NCBI GenBank assembly: GCA_963768775.1
Contig: CAVYIY010000005.1
Location: forward strand, 62,001-126,000
From: FEN-33 sp963768775
GTDB lineage: Archaea; Thermoplasmatota; Thermoplasmata; Methanomassiliicoccales; UBA472
Direction: 5' to 3'
DNA length: 64,000 nt
Part shown: positions 8,090 to 16,043 of the stretch, piece by piece
Layout: each line of letters starts with the position of its first letter
Position numbering within the stretch: position 1 is the first letter of the stretch
The notes under the pieces: model-generated
Told to the model about the DNA's origin: nothing
Databases searched by the model: none
What the model saw: the letters and a program-made list of their open reading frames with translations, nothing else
Program-made: the position numbers and the translations under genes

Positions 8090-9421
8090 ATGGCCGAAAA
8101 GGTCGAGGTGTCTAAGGAGAAGGGTGGAGAGCCCGGCGAGGTCCAGGTCACCCTTCGCCGTGACCTCGGACTGCTCGAGGTGCTTATGATCGGCATCGGG
8201 CCGAACATCGGCTCCACGATCTTCATCCTCATCGGCTCCGCCGTGGGCATAGCTGGCCCCGCCATAATCCTCGCCTTCGTGCTTAACCTCGTCGTGACAT
8301 TATTCACCGCCATGGCCTATGCCGAGCTGTCGAGCGCCTTCCCCGAGACCGGCGGAGGATACCTCTGGGTCAACGAAGGGCTCCCGAAACCGATAGGCTT
8401 CCTCGGCGGCTGGATGTCCTGGGTGGGGCATTGCATTGCCTGTGCGGTCTACGCCATAGGCTTCGGCTGGGGCGTGAGCGCGCTGTTCCAGCAGTACAAC
8501 ATCAGCTTCCTCGGCCTCGATGCGGAAATGGTGGCCAAGATCTTCGCCGCGAGCATCGCCGCCGCGTTCATTTACATCAATTACCGAGGCGTGAAGGGCG
8601 CGGGACGCTCGGAGATAATCATCTCCGCCTTCCTGATCGGCATCATCGTCATCTATGTCCTCTTCGCCGTCGGCTACCTGTTGGGCGGCCACATCGCCCC
8701 CGACGCCTATTCGCCGTTCATCCCCTTCGGCTACATGAGCATCGCCACGTCCATGGCGTTCACCTTCATGATCTTCGAAGGCTACGAGGTCGTGGCGCAG
8801 ACCGGAGAGGAGGCGAAGGACCCGGAGAGGACGGTCCCCCGCGCCATGTTCCTCTGCATCGCCATCAGTTGCGGCCTCTTCTTGGTGATTGCCGCGGTCA
8901 CCTTGGGGGTGCTCGGCTACGGAGAGATAGCGACTATGTCCAACGCCGGCCTGGGGCAAGATGCCCTAGTGGTCGCGGCCCGGACGATCAACGTGCCCTT
9001 CCTGGGAGGGGCGCTCATCTCCATCGGCATCATCATCGGGTCCATCGCCGCCGTAAACTCTGTGGTCTTTTCCGCTTCCCGCGTCTCCTTCGCCATGGGG
9101 CGGGACGGCAACCTTCCCCTTGTCTTCGGGAAGCTGCACCCGAAGAACCAGACTCCGGGCGCGGCGCTGTTCATCAGTGGCGCCATCATCGTTCTCGCCG
9201 CGGTCGTCCTGCCGCTGAACCAGGTCGCATCGGTGGCGGACATCCTCATCCTTCTGCTCTTCACCCTGGTCAACATCGCCGCCATCACCTTGCGCAGGAA
9301 GCGTCCGGACGTCAAGCGGCATTTCATCACCCCCTGGTTCCCCTACATTCCCTTGGTCGGCATCGCCACGAAGCTGTTCCTGGCGACGACGTTGTTCTTC
9401 TACGAGCCCTTCGCCTGGTAG
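8090..9421 (+). CDS. APC-family amino-acid permease, ends at in-frame TAG
   Basis: This is a multi-pass membrane transporter of the amino acid-polyamine-organocation family, with about 11-12 hydrophobic segments. It opens with a conserved GIGPNIGSTIFILIG segment and later has FPETGGGYLWV and EVVAQTGEEAKDPERTVPRA. ATG 8090 follows a TATA-like TTATCTTAAA (about 8052-8061) at leaderless distance. The frame stops at TAG 9419-9421 within the last expected helix. After the TAG the same frame continues with LAFAVILIGLLLHYF and then UspA-like sequence (next entry), so the natural protein is probably permease plus two USP domains. Confidence 0.9.
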   Translation: MAEKVEVSKEKGGEPGEVQVTLRRDLGLLEVLMIGIGPNIGSTIFILIGSAVGIAGPAIILAFVLNLVVTLFTAMAYAELSSAFPETGGGYLWVNEGLPKPIGFLGGWMSWVGHCIACAVYAIGFGWGVSALFQQYNISFLGLDAEMVAKIFAASIAAAFIYINYRGVKGAGRSEIIISAFLIGIIVIYVLFAVGYLLGGHIAPDAYSPFIPFGYMSIATSMAFTFMIFEGYEVVAQTGEEAKDPERTVPRAMFLCIAISCGLFLVIAAVTLGVLGYGEIATMSNAGLGQDALVVAARTINVPFLGGALISIGIIIGSIAAVNSVVFSASRVSFAMGRDGNLPLVFGKLHPKNQTPGAALFISGAIIVLAAVVLPLNQVASVADILILLLFTLVNIAAITLRRKRPDVKRHFITPWFPYIPLVGIATKLFLATTLFFYEPFAW

Positions 9422-10448
9422 CTTGCCTTCGCGGTAATACTAATTGGGCTGCTGCTGCACTACTTCGCCAAGGGTCGGAAGGAGATCGAGCGCATCGAGG
9501 CGCCAGAGCAGGTCAGCCTCAGCCCGGAGCAGCTGAAGAAGTACCGCGTGCTCATACCGGTGGACGATCCCAAAGCGACGGCGCTCATCGACCTGGGCTG
9601 CCATCATCGCCCAGAACAACGGGGGCGAGCTGCTGCTGATGACGTGGTCGAGGTCCCCACAGCCGTTCCGATCGACGACGTCGTCCAAGAAGCTGGTCGA
9701 GGAGCGCAAGAAGATGCTGGAGAAGCTGAAGCGGCTGGCTGAGGTCAGAGGGGTGCCCACCCGCGCCGTCGTCTCCGTCTCTCACGAGGTCGTCACCGCC
9801 GTCATCGATACGGCGAAGGAGGAGGCGGCCAACATGATCATCATCGGCTGGAAGGGCTATACCCACACCAAGAAGCGGGTGCTCGGCCGCAAGATGGACC
9901 AGATATTGCGGCAGACACCGTGCGACGTCATCCTCCTCCGAGCGGAGGAGAAGCTGAAGCCCGAGAGGATCCTCATCCTCTCCGGCGGGCTATGGCACGT
10001 GATCGACCGCCACCAAGATCGCCGCGGAGGTGGCCATCGCGGACACGTGCCCGCATCACCATTCTGAACGCGATAATCAACGAGAAGCACCTGCAGAAGG
10101 CGAGGGAGTACGCCAAGCGCCTCACCCGGATCGTGGAGGCGGAAGGGCGTGCCGGTAATCACGCAAGAGATCCATCCGGAGACGATCGTCGGCGGCGTGG
10201 TCGCGGAGTCGATGGACTACGACCTGCTGGTGATGGGCGCCTCCGCCGCCAAGCGCTGGGAGCGCTTCGCCTTCGGCCCCATCCAGGACAAGATCGTCAA
10301 GAACGCGAAGTGCCCGGTGCTGGTCTACAAGCGCGTCGTCACTCCGACCACTCCGACGCAGGAGCAGAAGCAGAGGGAGGAGGAGGAGCGCGAGGAGATC
10401 GAAGAGGAGAAAGAGGAGAAGCAGCTGGAACGGGTCAGCGATTTGTGA
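9422..10448 (+). pseudogene. C-terminal continuation of the permease: last TM helix plus two UspA domains, multiply frameshifted
   Basis: The frame after the TAG encodes a hydrophobic helix and a linker, then LKKYRVLIPVDDPKATALID, the start of a universal stress domain. Frame changes near 9600, 9645-9680, 9998, 10050 and 10147 link AQNNGGELLLMT, VSVSHEVVTAVIDTAKEEAA and MIIIGWKGYTH (first USP) to ITILNAIINEKHLQKA and DYDLLVMGASAAKRWERF (second USP). An acidic tail ends at TGA 10448. APC permeases with C-terminal USP domains are a known architecture. I judge it either one gene with base errors or a decaying tail; coding quality between shifts is good, which favours errors. It overlaps the DHH gene tail to tail by 14 bases. 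Confidence 0.7.
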
Positions 10449-11406
10449 GGCCGATGAACTCGTCCAGGAATCGGTCGGTGGTCTCTACCGGGATCCTGGC
10501 GCCGGCGCTGGTGGGATGTCCTCCCCCTTCCAGCCCGTGGACGGCGGTGAAGTCCTCGACGAACCTGCCCAGGTTCACCCCCTCCGGCCGGAGGCCGCGG
10601 AGCGAAATGGACGAGTGCTGCTTGCGCTGGTTCACCATGACCGCGTAGTTGCAGCCCTTCTTGCGCGCCACCTCCACCAATGCCCTGGTGCCAAAGCCGT
10701 AAAGCGAACGGTTCTTGTCGTGGCTCTCCAGGACGGCCGTCTCCCCCCGTATCGTCAGGTTTGAGGTCACCCGGGCCAGCGCCTTGGGCCAGCGCTGCTC
10801 GTTCACCACCTGCAGATAGCGGCGCCTGATCATTCCCACCTCTGAAGGCCAGGCGCCCCGCGACAGGCGGGCGCTGGCCTGCGAGCGGAATTGGTCGTCG
10901 CTGATGTCCAAACGCCAGGAGAAGTCGAGCACCCTAGCCTCATCGAAGATCCGCTTGAGGCCATGAACTTCGATCTCTTCTTCGAGAAGGTCGGTCTCGC
11001 AATACTCCATCAGGTCGGCAATGGCCACCAGCTTGCGCATCTCGTCATCCAGGCCGAGATGATGATGGAGCACGGAGGCGGCGGACATCCCCTCCCTGAC
11101 CACGAGCATGCTCCTCACCCCCTCGGTGGCGTGGGGCTGGTGATGGTCGATGGTGACCACCTCCCGCTCCGGAATGATGTTCCTAATCCCCTTCTCGAGC
11201 TCGGGAACTAATGCCAGGTCGGCAAGCAGCACAAAAGATGAACTCCTATCTAGAGAAAGGATCTTCGCTCCGGCGGTGGGCGAGGTGACGAACGATACCC
11301 GTGCCTGAGGGAACATTCGCAAGAACAAGGAGGCACAGACAATGCCATCGACGTTCCCCCGAGTAATCAGATGCCTATCCCGGTCGTCCCTGGAGAAGCT
11401 ATCCAT
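10435..11406 (-). CDS. DHH-family phosphoesterase (DHH-DHHA1)
   Basis: Proteins of this family hydrolyse phosphodiesters, for example short oligonucleotides or cyclic dinucleotides. The N-terminal DHH part has GNVDGIVCASL and the metal-binding TIDHHQPH. The C-terminal DHHA1 part has GFGTRALVEVARKKG and the diagnostic GGGHPTSAGA. I chose ATG 11406 (323 residues) because a TATA-like TTTATTATA at about 11434-11443 would place the RNA start near 11410, a leaderless arrangement; ATG 11430 is too close to the box. The exact substrate is unknown. Confidence 0.88.
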   Translation of the reverse strand: MDSFSRDDRDRHLITRGNVDGIVCASLFLRMFPQARVSFVTSPTAGAKILSLDRSSSFVLLADLALVPELEKGIRNIIPEREVVTIDHHQPHATEGVRSMLVVREGMSAASVLHHHLGLDDEMRKLVAIADLMEYCETDLLEEEIEVHGLKRIFDEARVLDFSWRLDISDDQFRSQASARLSRGAWPSEVGMIRRRYLQVVNEQRWPKALARVTSNLTIRGETAVLESHDKNRSLYGFGTRALVEVARKKGCNYAVMVNQRKQHSSISLRGLRPEGVNLGRFVEDFTAVHGLEGGGHPTSAGARIPVETTDRFLDEFIGLTNR

Positions 11407-11570
11407 CCCTTCCGTGCCAAGAATTGACATGATGACTATAATAAACATTGGGGACTGGCACCATCCTGCGCGCATCGTTAGCACTTCGCTGCTTGGTGGG
11501 CGAGATTGATTAATGCCTGAGCTCCATTACAGAGTGGGATGCACGATAAGCGACGAGGCAACGATCTCGC

Positions 11571-12374
11571 ATGAAGCGGGTTGGCGGTAACCTGAATGTA
11601 TCCTCATCGGTTATGGAACCGGAGCCAGGTCCGACCGACAGAGGCGCGAGCGCAGGGTGCAAGGCCCTGGTCGCGCCCATCGAGGTAGCAAGGATGTTAC
11701 AAAGCGATATCAACCGGCCATTCCTGGCCGTGGGACAGCGTTTCGGCTTTAATCGGGTGGACGCCGAGTTCCATCCGTTCAAAGAGTTCAAGACCACCTG
11801 GCAACGCTGCGGAACCAGTGCCGAGTTCAAGGTCACCGATTACCTGGCGACCGCCGATCCAGAGATCCTCGAAGAATTCGCCCAGTGCCTCTTCACCCGG
11901 ATACAACAGAGAAAGGGCGAGGTGTACACGGAGCCGATACGCAACTTCCTCCAATCTCCATCCTTCATCGAGCAGAACCAGCCGATCTACATTCGGCGCA
12001 GTCGCAATCTTCTGTGCTCCCCTCGCGGAGTTGACTACAACCTGCGCGAGCTTCTCGACTCATTGCGCAGCCAGGGTCTCGTGAAGGACGGCCATTCCGC
12101 TTTCTTGAGCTGGACGGATCGGCCGAACCGATTCAGGATGGGCTATTGCAGCGTCCTGATGAAGGTCGTAGCCATATCCTCAGTCCTCGACTCCCCGGAC
12201 ATCCCGAAGTACGTGGCGGAATACGTCCTCTATCATGAGATGCTCCATCTCGAGAAGGGGATGGATTCGTTAAGATCACAGCACAACGCGGAGTTCCGAC
12301 GCCTGGAGCGCAAGTATCCACGTTTCAGGGAGGCGGAGGATTGGCTCAAGCGCATCGCCCGGGAGACCAGATGA
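11571..12374 (+). CDS. Zinc metallopeptidase-like protein (HExxH)
   Basis: The 267-residue protein has one clear catalytic signature near its C-terminus, YHEMLH, followed by a downstream acidic/His-containing helix (QHNAEFRRLERKYP). The layout is that of the SprT/YgjP/M48-like zinc-peptidase group. The first 45 residues look unconserved, so translation may begin later, for example at MLQSDINRP. Its stop overlaps the start of the next gene in an ATGA, so the two are translationally coupled. The substrate is unknown. Confidence 0.75.
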   Translation: MKRVGGNLNVSSSVMEPEPGPTDRGASAGCKALVAPIEVARMLQSDINRPFLAVGQRFGFNRVDAEFHPFKEFKTTWQRCGTSAEFKVTDYLATADPEILEEFAQCLFTRIQQRKGEVYTEPIRNFLQSPSFIEQNQPIYIRRSRNLLCSPRGVDYNLRELLDSLRSQGLVKDGHSAFLSWTDRPNRFRMGYCSVLMKVVAISSVLDSPDIPKYVAEYVLYHEMLHLEKGMDSLRSQHNAEFRRLERKYPRFREAEDWLKRIARETR

Positions 12375-13426
12375 TCTCTGAGAAGAGTGGCGATCGTCCT
12401 CCATGCTCGGACGATAAGGATATCTCGTCCGCCGACGATTGTATGCCCATGGCCGAAGCCGCCCCCAAGAGGCAGTTCGTCAAGGACCTCAAGGAGGGAG
12501 AGGAGGTCGAATCCACCTTCTCGGTGAAGTACAAGAAACCGATCCGCAAGTATGCCAGGGGCTTCATGTTCGAATTGCGCCTCTCCGATCGGAGCGGAGA
12601 GATCACCGCCAAGTATTGGGGGCAGGGAGAGGAGGATGCGGTGCGAAAAGTCTACGGCGGCTTCGAGGCGGACGACGTCGTCCTGATCAAAGGGCTGGCC
12701 AGCAGCTATCGGGATGTCCCGGAGATATCGATAAGTCCGGACAACAAAGGAAGGATTGCCAGGGTCGAGCTGAGCTGCGTCGATCTCACGGATTTCGTGG
12801 ATGTGAGCGACACTGACCTGGATGTCATGCGCCAGGAGATTACGCAGGCGATATCCAGCGTCAAGAGTCATCATTTGCGTCTGCTGCTGGAACGGATATT
12901 CACCGACGAATTCATGGACCAGTTCGTGAAGGCGCCGGCCTCCATGTGGCTGCACTGCAACTGGGTGGGTGGATTGGCCGAACACACCCTTAATGTAATG
13001 CGTACCTGCGAATTTCTTTCCACGAGCTATCCCGAGCTGGATCGGGACTTGTTGGTAGCGGGCGCGCTTCTGCACGACGTCGGCAAGGTCCTGGAATATG
13101 AGGTCAAGACCAACATCGACGTCTCCGAGGAAGGCATGCTCCGCGGGCATATCATCATCGGGGCGGAGATGGTCTCTCGCGCCTGCGACCAGATCGAGGG
13201 AATGCCGGACTCCCTGAGATTGAAGATCATCCACATGGTCCTGTCCAGTCACGGAGAGCTGGCATTGGGATCGCCCAAGAAGCCGCAGTTCCCCGAAGCC
13301 GTGGCGCTCCATTTCGCCGATGACATCGACGCCAAGCTGGAGCAATATATCGTGGCGAAGGACAAAGCGCAGACCGAGGACCCTTGGATATACGACAAGC
13401 GGTTGGGGCACATTTACCTCAGATGA
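12371..13426 (+). CDS. OB-fold + HD-domain 3'-5' exoribonuclease (YhaM-like)
   Basis: An N-terminal OB-fold (about residues 35-120, KYARGFMFELRLSDRSGEI) is joined to an HD phosphohydrolase domain (about 150-340). The HD domain has GGLAEHTLNVM, the LLHDVGKV motif, GHIIIGAEMV and SSHGE. This is the order found in YhaM-type exonucleases, which trim RNA or single-stranded DNA from the 3' end. The start is ATG 12371, overlapping the TGA of the protease gene. The last residues form a basic tail. Co-transcription with an HExxH protease is not something I know as a standard pair. Confidence 0.85.
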   Translation: MISEKSGDRPPCSDDKDISSADDCMPMAEAAPKRQFVKDLKEGEEVESTFSVKYKKPIRKYARGFMFELRLSDRSGEITAKYWGQGEEDAVRKVYGGFEADDVVLIKGLASSYRDVPEISISPDNKGRIARVELSCVDLTDFVDVSDTDLDVMRQEITQAISSVKSHHLRLLLERIFTDEFMDQFVKAPASMWLHCNWVGGLAEHTLNVMRTCEFLSTSYPELDRDLLVAGALLHDVGKVLEYEVKTNIDVSEEGMLRGHIIIGAEMVSRACDQIEGMPDSLRLKIIHMVLSSHGELALGSPKKPQFPEAVALHFADDIDAKLEQYIVAKDKAQTEDPWIYDKRLGHIYLR

Positions 13427-13445
13427 GCCGCCCAGGACTGGTGCT

Positions 13446-13835
13446 TCAATACCTGGTCATTGCTTTCCCCAGCGATTCGGACAGCTCCTCCACCGTGAAC
13501 GGCTTGGGAACGAGTCCACAGAATCCGTACGCGCGATAATTCTCCACGACCGGGTCATTGGCGAGCCCGCTGCTCACCAGGGCCCTTACTTCAGGATCGA
13601 TAATCATCAGCAGGCTGATCACCTCTCGCCCTCCCATGCCCCCTTTCACCGTCAGATCAAGGATCACCGCATCGAAGGGTCTTCCAGTCAGGCTCTGCAC
13701 CCGATAAGCATCAATGGTCTCTTCCCCGGTTCGGGTCAGGACCGCTTCATAATCGAGGTACGAGAGCACATCGCCCAATATCTCCAGAACTGGAGGATCG
13801 TCGTCTAGGACCAGTACCCTGCCCTTGTTGGACAT
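13446..13835 (-). CDS. Single-domain response regulator (CheY-like receiver)
   Basis: A stand-alone receiver domain of about 129 residues: acidic pocket LVLDDDPP at the N-terminus, phospho-acceptor Asp in AVILDLTVKGGMGG, the Ser of VSSG and the conserved Lys in VPKPF. There is no output domain. ATG 13835 (MSNKGRVLVLDDD) is preferred to 13859. No histidine kinase lies nearby, so its partner is elsewhere. A long 5' region with strong inverted repeats lies upstream on this strand. Confidence 0.88.
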   Translation of the reverse strand: MSNKGRVLVLDDDPPVLEILGDVLSYLDYEAVLTRTGEETIDAYRVQSLTGRPFDAVILDLTVKGGMGGREVISLLMIIDPEVRALVSSGLANDPVVENYRAYGFCGLVPKPFTVEELSESLGKAMTRY

Positions 13836-13859
13836 ATGTTTTCGATTCTCGTGATACAA

Positions 13860-14165
13860 ACCGCATGTTGCACGTAAAAGGGTTAGTTCGTAGTATCAGC
13901 GATGATAGAGCGATGCCCGGTGTCCCCTGGCCATAACAGATTGGTTCACGGACGGGCGGAGCCCTATTCTCCCCACACTGACCCAGGCCAGGGGTTTTTG
14001 TTGTGCTCCGGGGTTGTCCTCCAGTCATGACGCGACGTCACATCGCAGTTCCTGCAGGGACCCATAATGCGGTGCACTGTTCGCCCCCAGCTTAGATAGA
14101 GGTTCACCTGTCCCCTCTGAGAATTTGGAGGCGACGCTTCTTAGACGGCCTGAGTATTAAATCCT
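13860..14165 (-). ncRNA. Candidate structured RNA or long 5' leader upstream of the response regulator
   Basis: No convincing protein is encoded here. A minus-strand TATA-like ATTTAATA lies at 14155-14162, predicting a start near 14130. Inside are a perfect 9-bp inverted repeat (CCCCTGGCC at 13924-13932 with GGCCAGGGG at 13986-13994), an inner GGGC-GGA-GCCC hairpin at 13954-13964, a TGACG-CGA-CGTCA hairpin at 14028-14040 and an outer CCCGG/CCGGG pair. I tried to fit RNase P, SRP and tRNA features by eye and failed. It could be an unrecognised RNA, a regulatory leader or a plus-strand terminator (T5 follows at 13995). Confidence 0.35.
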
Positions 14166-15078
14166 TTCTACCATTGCCCCATGCTGGATAGGCGACAAGG
14201 GACGTGGATTGCGTGCGCAGTCACCAGGTCGTCCATCTGCACCCTAGGTAGCACATGGATGACATGTTGATGGACTCGTCCCTCATCAGGGCTGCAATGG
14301 TTACAATGGATGCCCCTACCTTCCAATGCCGATGCACGAACGTTTCGTTCGTTATCGCGGCCACCGGGGTGATCGCGACACTCATGCACAATGTTAAGAG
14401 GACAAACATGAACAGGGCCACCAATAGGCGGGTCTCGAAGGTTTGGGTCGCTCGCAATTTTGCTAGTCTCTCGTTAAGAGAAGGAATATGATTGCTATTT
14501 TATTAGATTATAACTAAACTATCTCATCAAATTTGGGTTATTGATACTTTTTTTAAGTCAACAGCGAATGAGAGGCGCTGGCATGTTGTTGCTAAAAGCC
14601 CGGAAAGAACCGGGAGATTTAACCAAGATTTACATAATTGTCTGATTTCAAGCAACGTTGTCGTCATTTGTCACGAAAAACGTCTATCCTCTGAGGAAAA
14701 TGATAGCCATTTGAGCAATTTTGCGGCACTTTGCCAATCAAAAATCTAACATTATTAATAGCTGCGAGTGAATAGTATTTAATCAGCGGGCCGGGAATTC
14801 GGGCCCATGACATTCCCCAAGAACGTATGGTTCCCCTATGCTCAAGTAGTCTGTCAATCTTCCCGGTCCGCTATCCGTAACCTGCATATCGACTGCAATG
14901 ACCGTGATCGGCCTCCGATTACGGCCGCTGGCTCAATCTCGAAGCGGATTCCTGAGGGACTTCCGATATTGCCATCAACTCTCCGGTCCCTCGGATCTGT
15001 CATTCAACCTTTCGACCTCTTCTGGTCGCATAAAAAGCTGCGAAGAGCTTTATCATCGCAGGAGGGCTATTCGCATCG
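13995..15078. other. Gene-poor interval with an AT-rich tract
   Basis: About 1.1 kb lacks a convincing gene. From about 14460 to 14790 the sequence is clearly AT-richer than its surroundings. It contains a small hairpin (CCCGG-AAAGAA-CCGGG, 14599-14614). A plus-strand TATA-like TATTTAAT at 14776-14783 sits 24 bases before ATG 14807, which opens a 114-codon frame without recognisable features. This promoter may instead give a long leader to the DUF72 gene at 15079. I see no IS ends, tRNA or CRISPR repeat. Confidence 0.5.
14221..14457 (-). CDS. Possible small secreted or membrane protein
   Basis: This 78-codon frame starts at TTG 14457. Its N-terminus has a basic/polar stretch followed by a strong hydrophobic segment (LLVALFMFVLLTLCMSVA) that looks like a signal peptide or single membrane anchor. 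The rest has no recognisable domain. The opposite strand carries an equally long frame, and there is no clear ribosome binding site, so the call is weak. Confidence 0.22.
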   Translation of the reverse strand: MRATQTFETRLLVALFMFVLLTLCMSVAITPVAAITNETFVHRHWKVGASIVTIAALMRDESINMSSMCYLGCRWTTW

Positions 15079-15966
15079 ATGTCGGTGTCCGTGGGATGCA
15101 GCGGCTGGTCCTTCGACGACTGGGTCGGCAAATTCTACCCTATGGATTTAGCAAAGAAGAAGGGCGAATGGTTCTCCTTCTACGCCGGCTACTTTAATTC
15201 TGTCGAGATCAACTCCACATTCTACCGGACGCCCAACGACTTCATGGTGAATTCCTGGGTCATCAAAGCGAAAGCCCATCCGGGTTTCGAGTACTCGGTG
15301 AAGATGCCGCGGCTCGTTACACACGAATCGATGGTCAATGGCGAAGCGCTGAGGGCAAAGGAGCAGGCGGTCAGCTTCGAGCGCATCTGCGTCAAACCCC
15401 TGGAAATGCAGGGAATGCTGGGGGGCGTGCTGCTTCAGCTCTCCCCTCATTTCAAGAACGAGGGCGGCTCTCAAAAGACGCTGGCAGCCGTTCTGGACGC
15501 GTTGGACTATAGCAGCATTGATTATTCGGTGGAATTCAGGCACCGATCGTGGCTGGACGAGAGCAAGAAGGAGATCGCCAACGAAGTGGTCGAGCTATTG
15601 AAGGAGCGCAACGCCGCCATCGTGCTGGTCGATGGTCCCGGGTTCCCCGTCACTCACAAGGAGACGGCGGACCATTCCTACGTCCGCTTCCACGGCCGCA
15701 ACTACGACATCTGGTATACCGACGAGAGGGAGGGCGATCAACGCCTGAATCGCTATGATTACATATACACCAAGGAGCAGCTGGAGGCTTGGGTCCCGAG
15801 GATTAGGGAGGCGGAGAAGGACGCGACAAAGGTAAGGATGTTCTTCAACAATCACGGGAGGAGCAAGGCGGTGCGCAACGCCTTCGACATGATGGACCTC
15901 CTGCAGATTGAACATAGGAGCAAGGAGATCAAGCTGCAGGACCAAAGGACCCTTCCTGAAACCTGA
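15079..15966 (+). CDS. DUF72 family protein (YecE-like)
   Basis: A TIM-barrel-like protein of the widespread DUF72/YecE family, biochemical role unknown. Typical features are the start VGCSGWSFDDWVGKFYP, the FNSVEINSTFYRTP strand, the FEYSVKMPRLVTH segment, SVEFRHRSW and the C-terminal FFNNHGRSKAVRNA. The length of 295 residues is slightly above usual. AGGAGGG lies 12 bases before the ATG. Confidence 0.9.
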   Translation: MSVSVGCSGWSFDDWVGKFYPMDLAKKKGEWFSFYAGYFNSVEINSTFYRTPNDFMVNSWVIKAKAHPGFEYSVKMPRLVTHESMVNGEALRAKEQAVSFERICVKPLEMQGMLGGVLLQLSPHFKNEGGSQKTLAAVLDALDYSSIDYSVEFRHRSWLDESKKEIANEVVELLKERNAAIVLVDGPGFPVTHKETADHSYVRFHGRNYDIWYTDEREGDQRLNRYDYIYTKEQLEAWVPRIREAEKDATKVRMFFNNHGRSKAVRNAFDMMDLLQIEHRSKEIKLQDQRTLPET

Positions 15967-16043
15967 GCCAGATTCGGGATTTCGGATACGGAACGCATGT
16001 TTTTAAATCGATTCCAACATTAGGAGAAAGAGGGACGGAGCAA

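Noticed and set aside
9419..9421. Window-wide reassignment of TAG
   Set aside because: TAG terminates at least seven well-delimited genes in this window, so it acts as a normal stop here.
8431..9639. Long plus-strand frame overlapping the permease in another frame, and many similar antisense frames (for example 3480-4313, 20097-21218, 60388-61785)
   Set aside because: They are shadows produced by high GC third positions. Their translations are Arg/His/Pro/Gly-rich and lack any family motif.
13747..14028. 93-codon minus-strand frame upstream of the response regulator
   Set aside because: It overlaps the receiver gene start in another frame, spans the inverted repeats, and has no ribosome binding site or recognisable domain.
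13860..14165. RNase P RNA, SRP RNA or tRNA in the structured interval
   Set aside because: I could not find the conserved RNase P GAGGAAAGUCC-type, SRP GGAAG/AGCA or tRNA T-arm elements, so only a generic structured-RNA call is kept.
14807..15151. 114-codon plus-strand frame after a good TATA-like box
   Set aside because: It overlaps the conserved start of the DUF72 gene in another frame and its composition is not protein-like. The promoter may serve the DUF72 gene.
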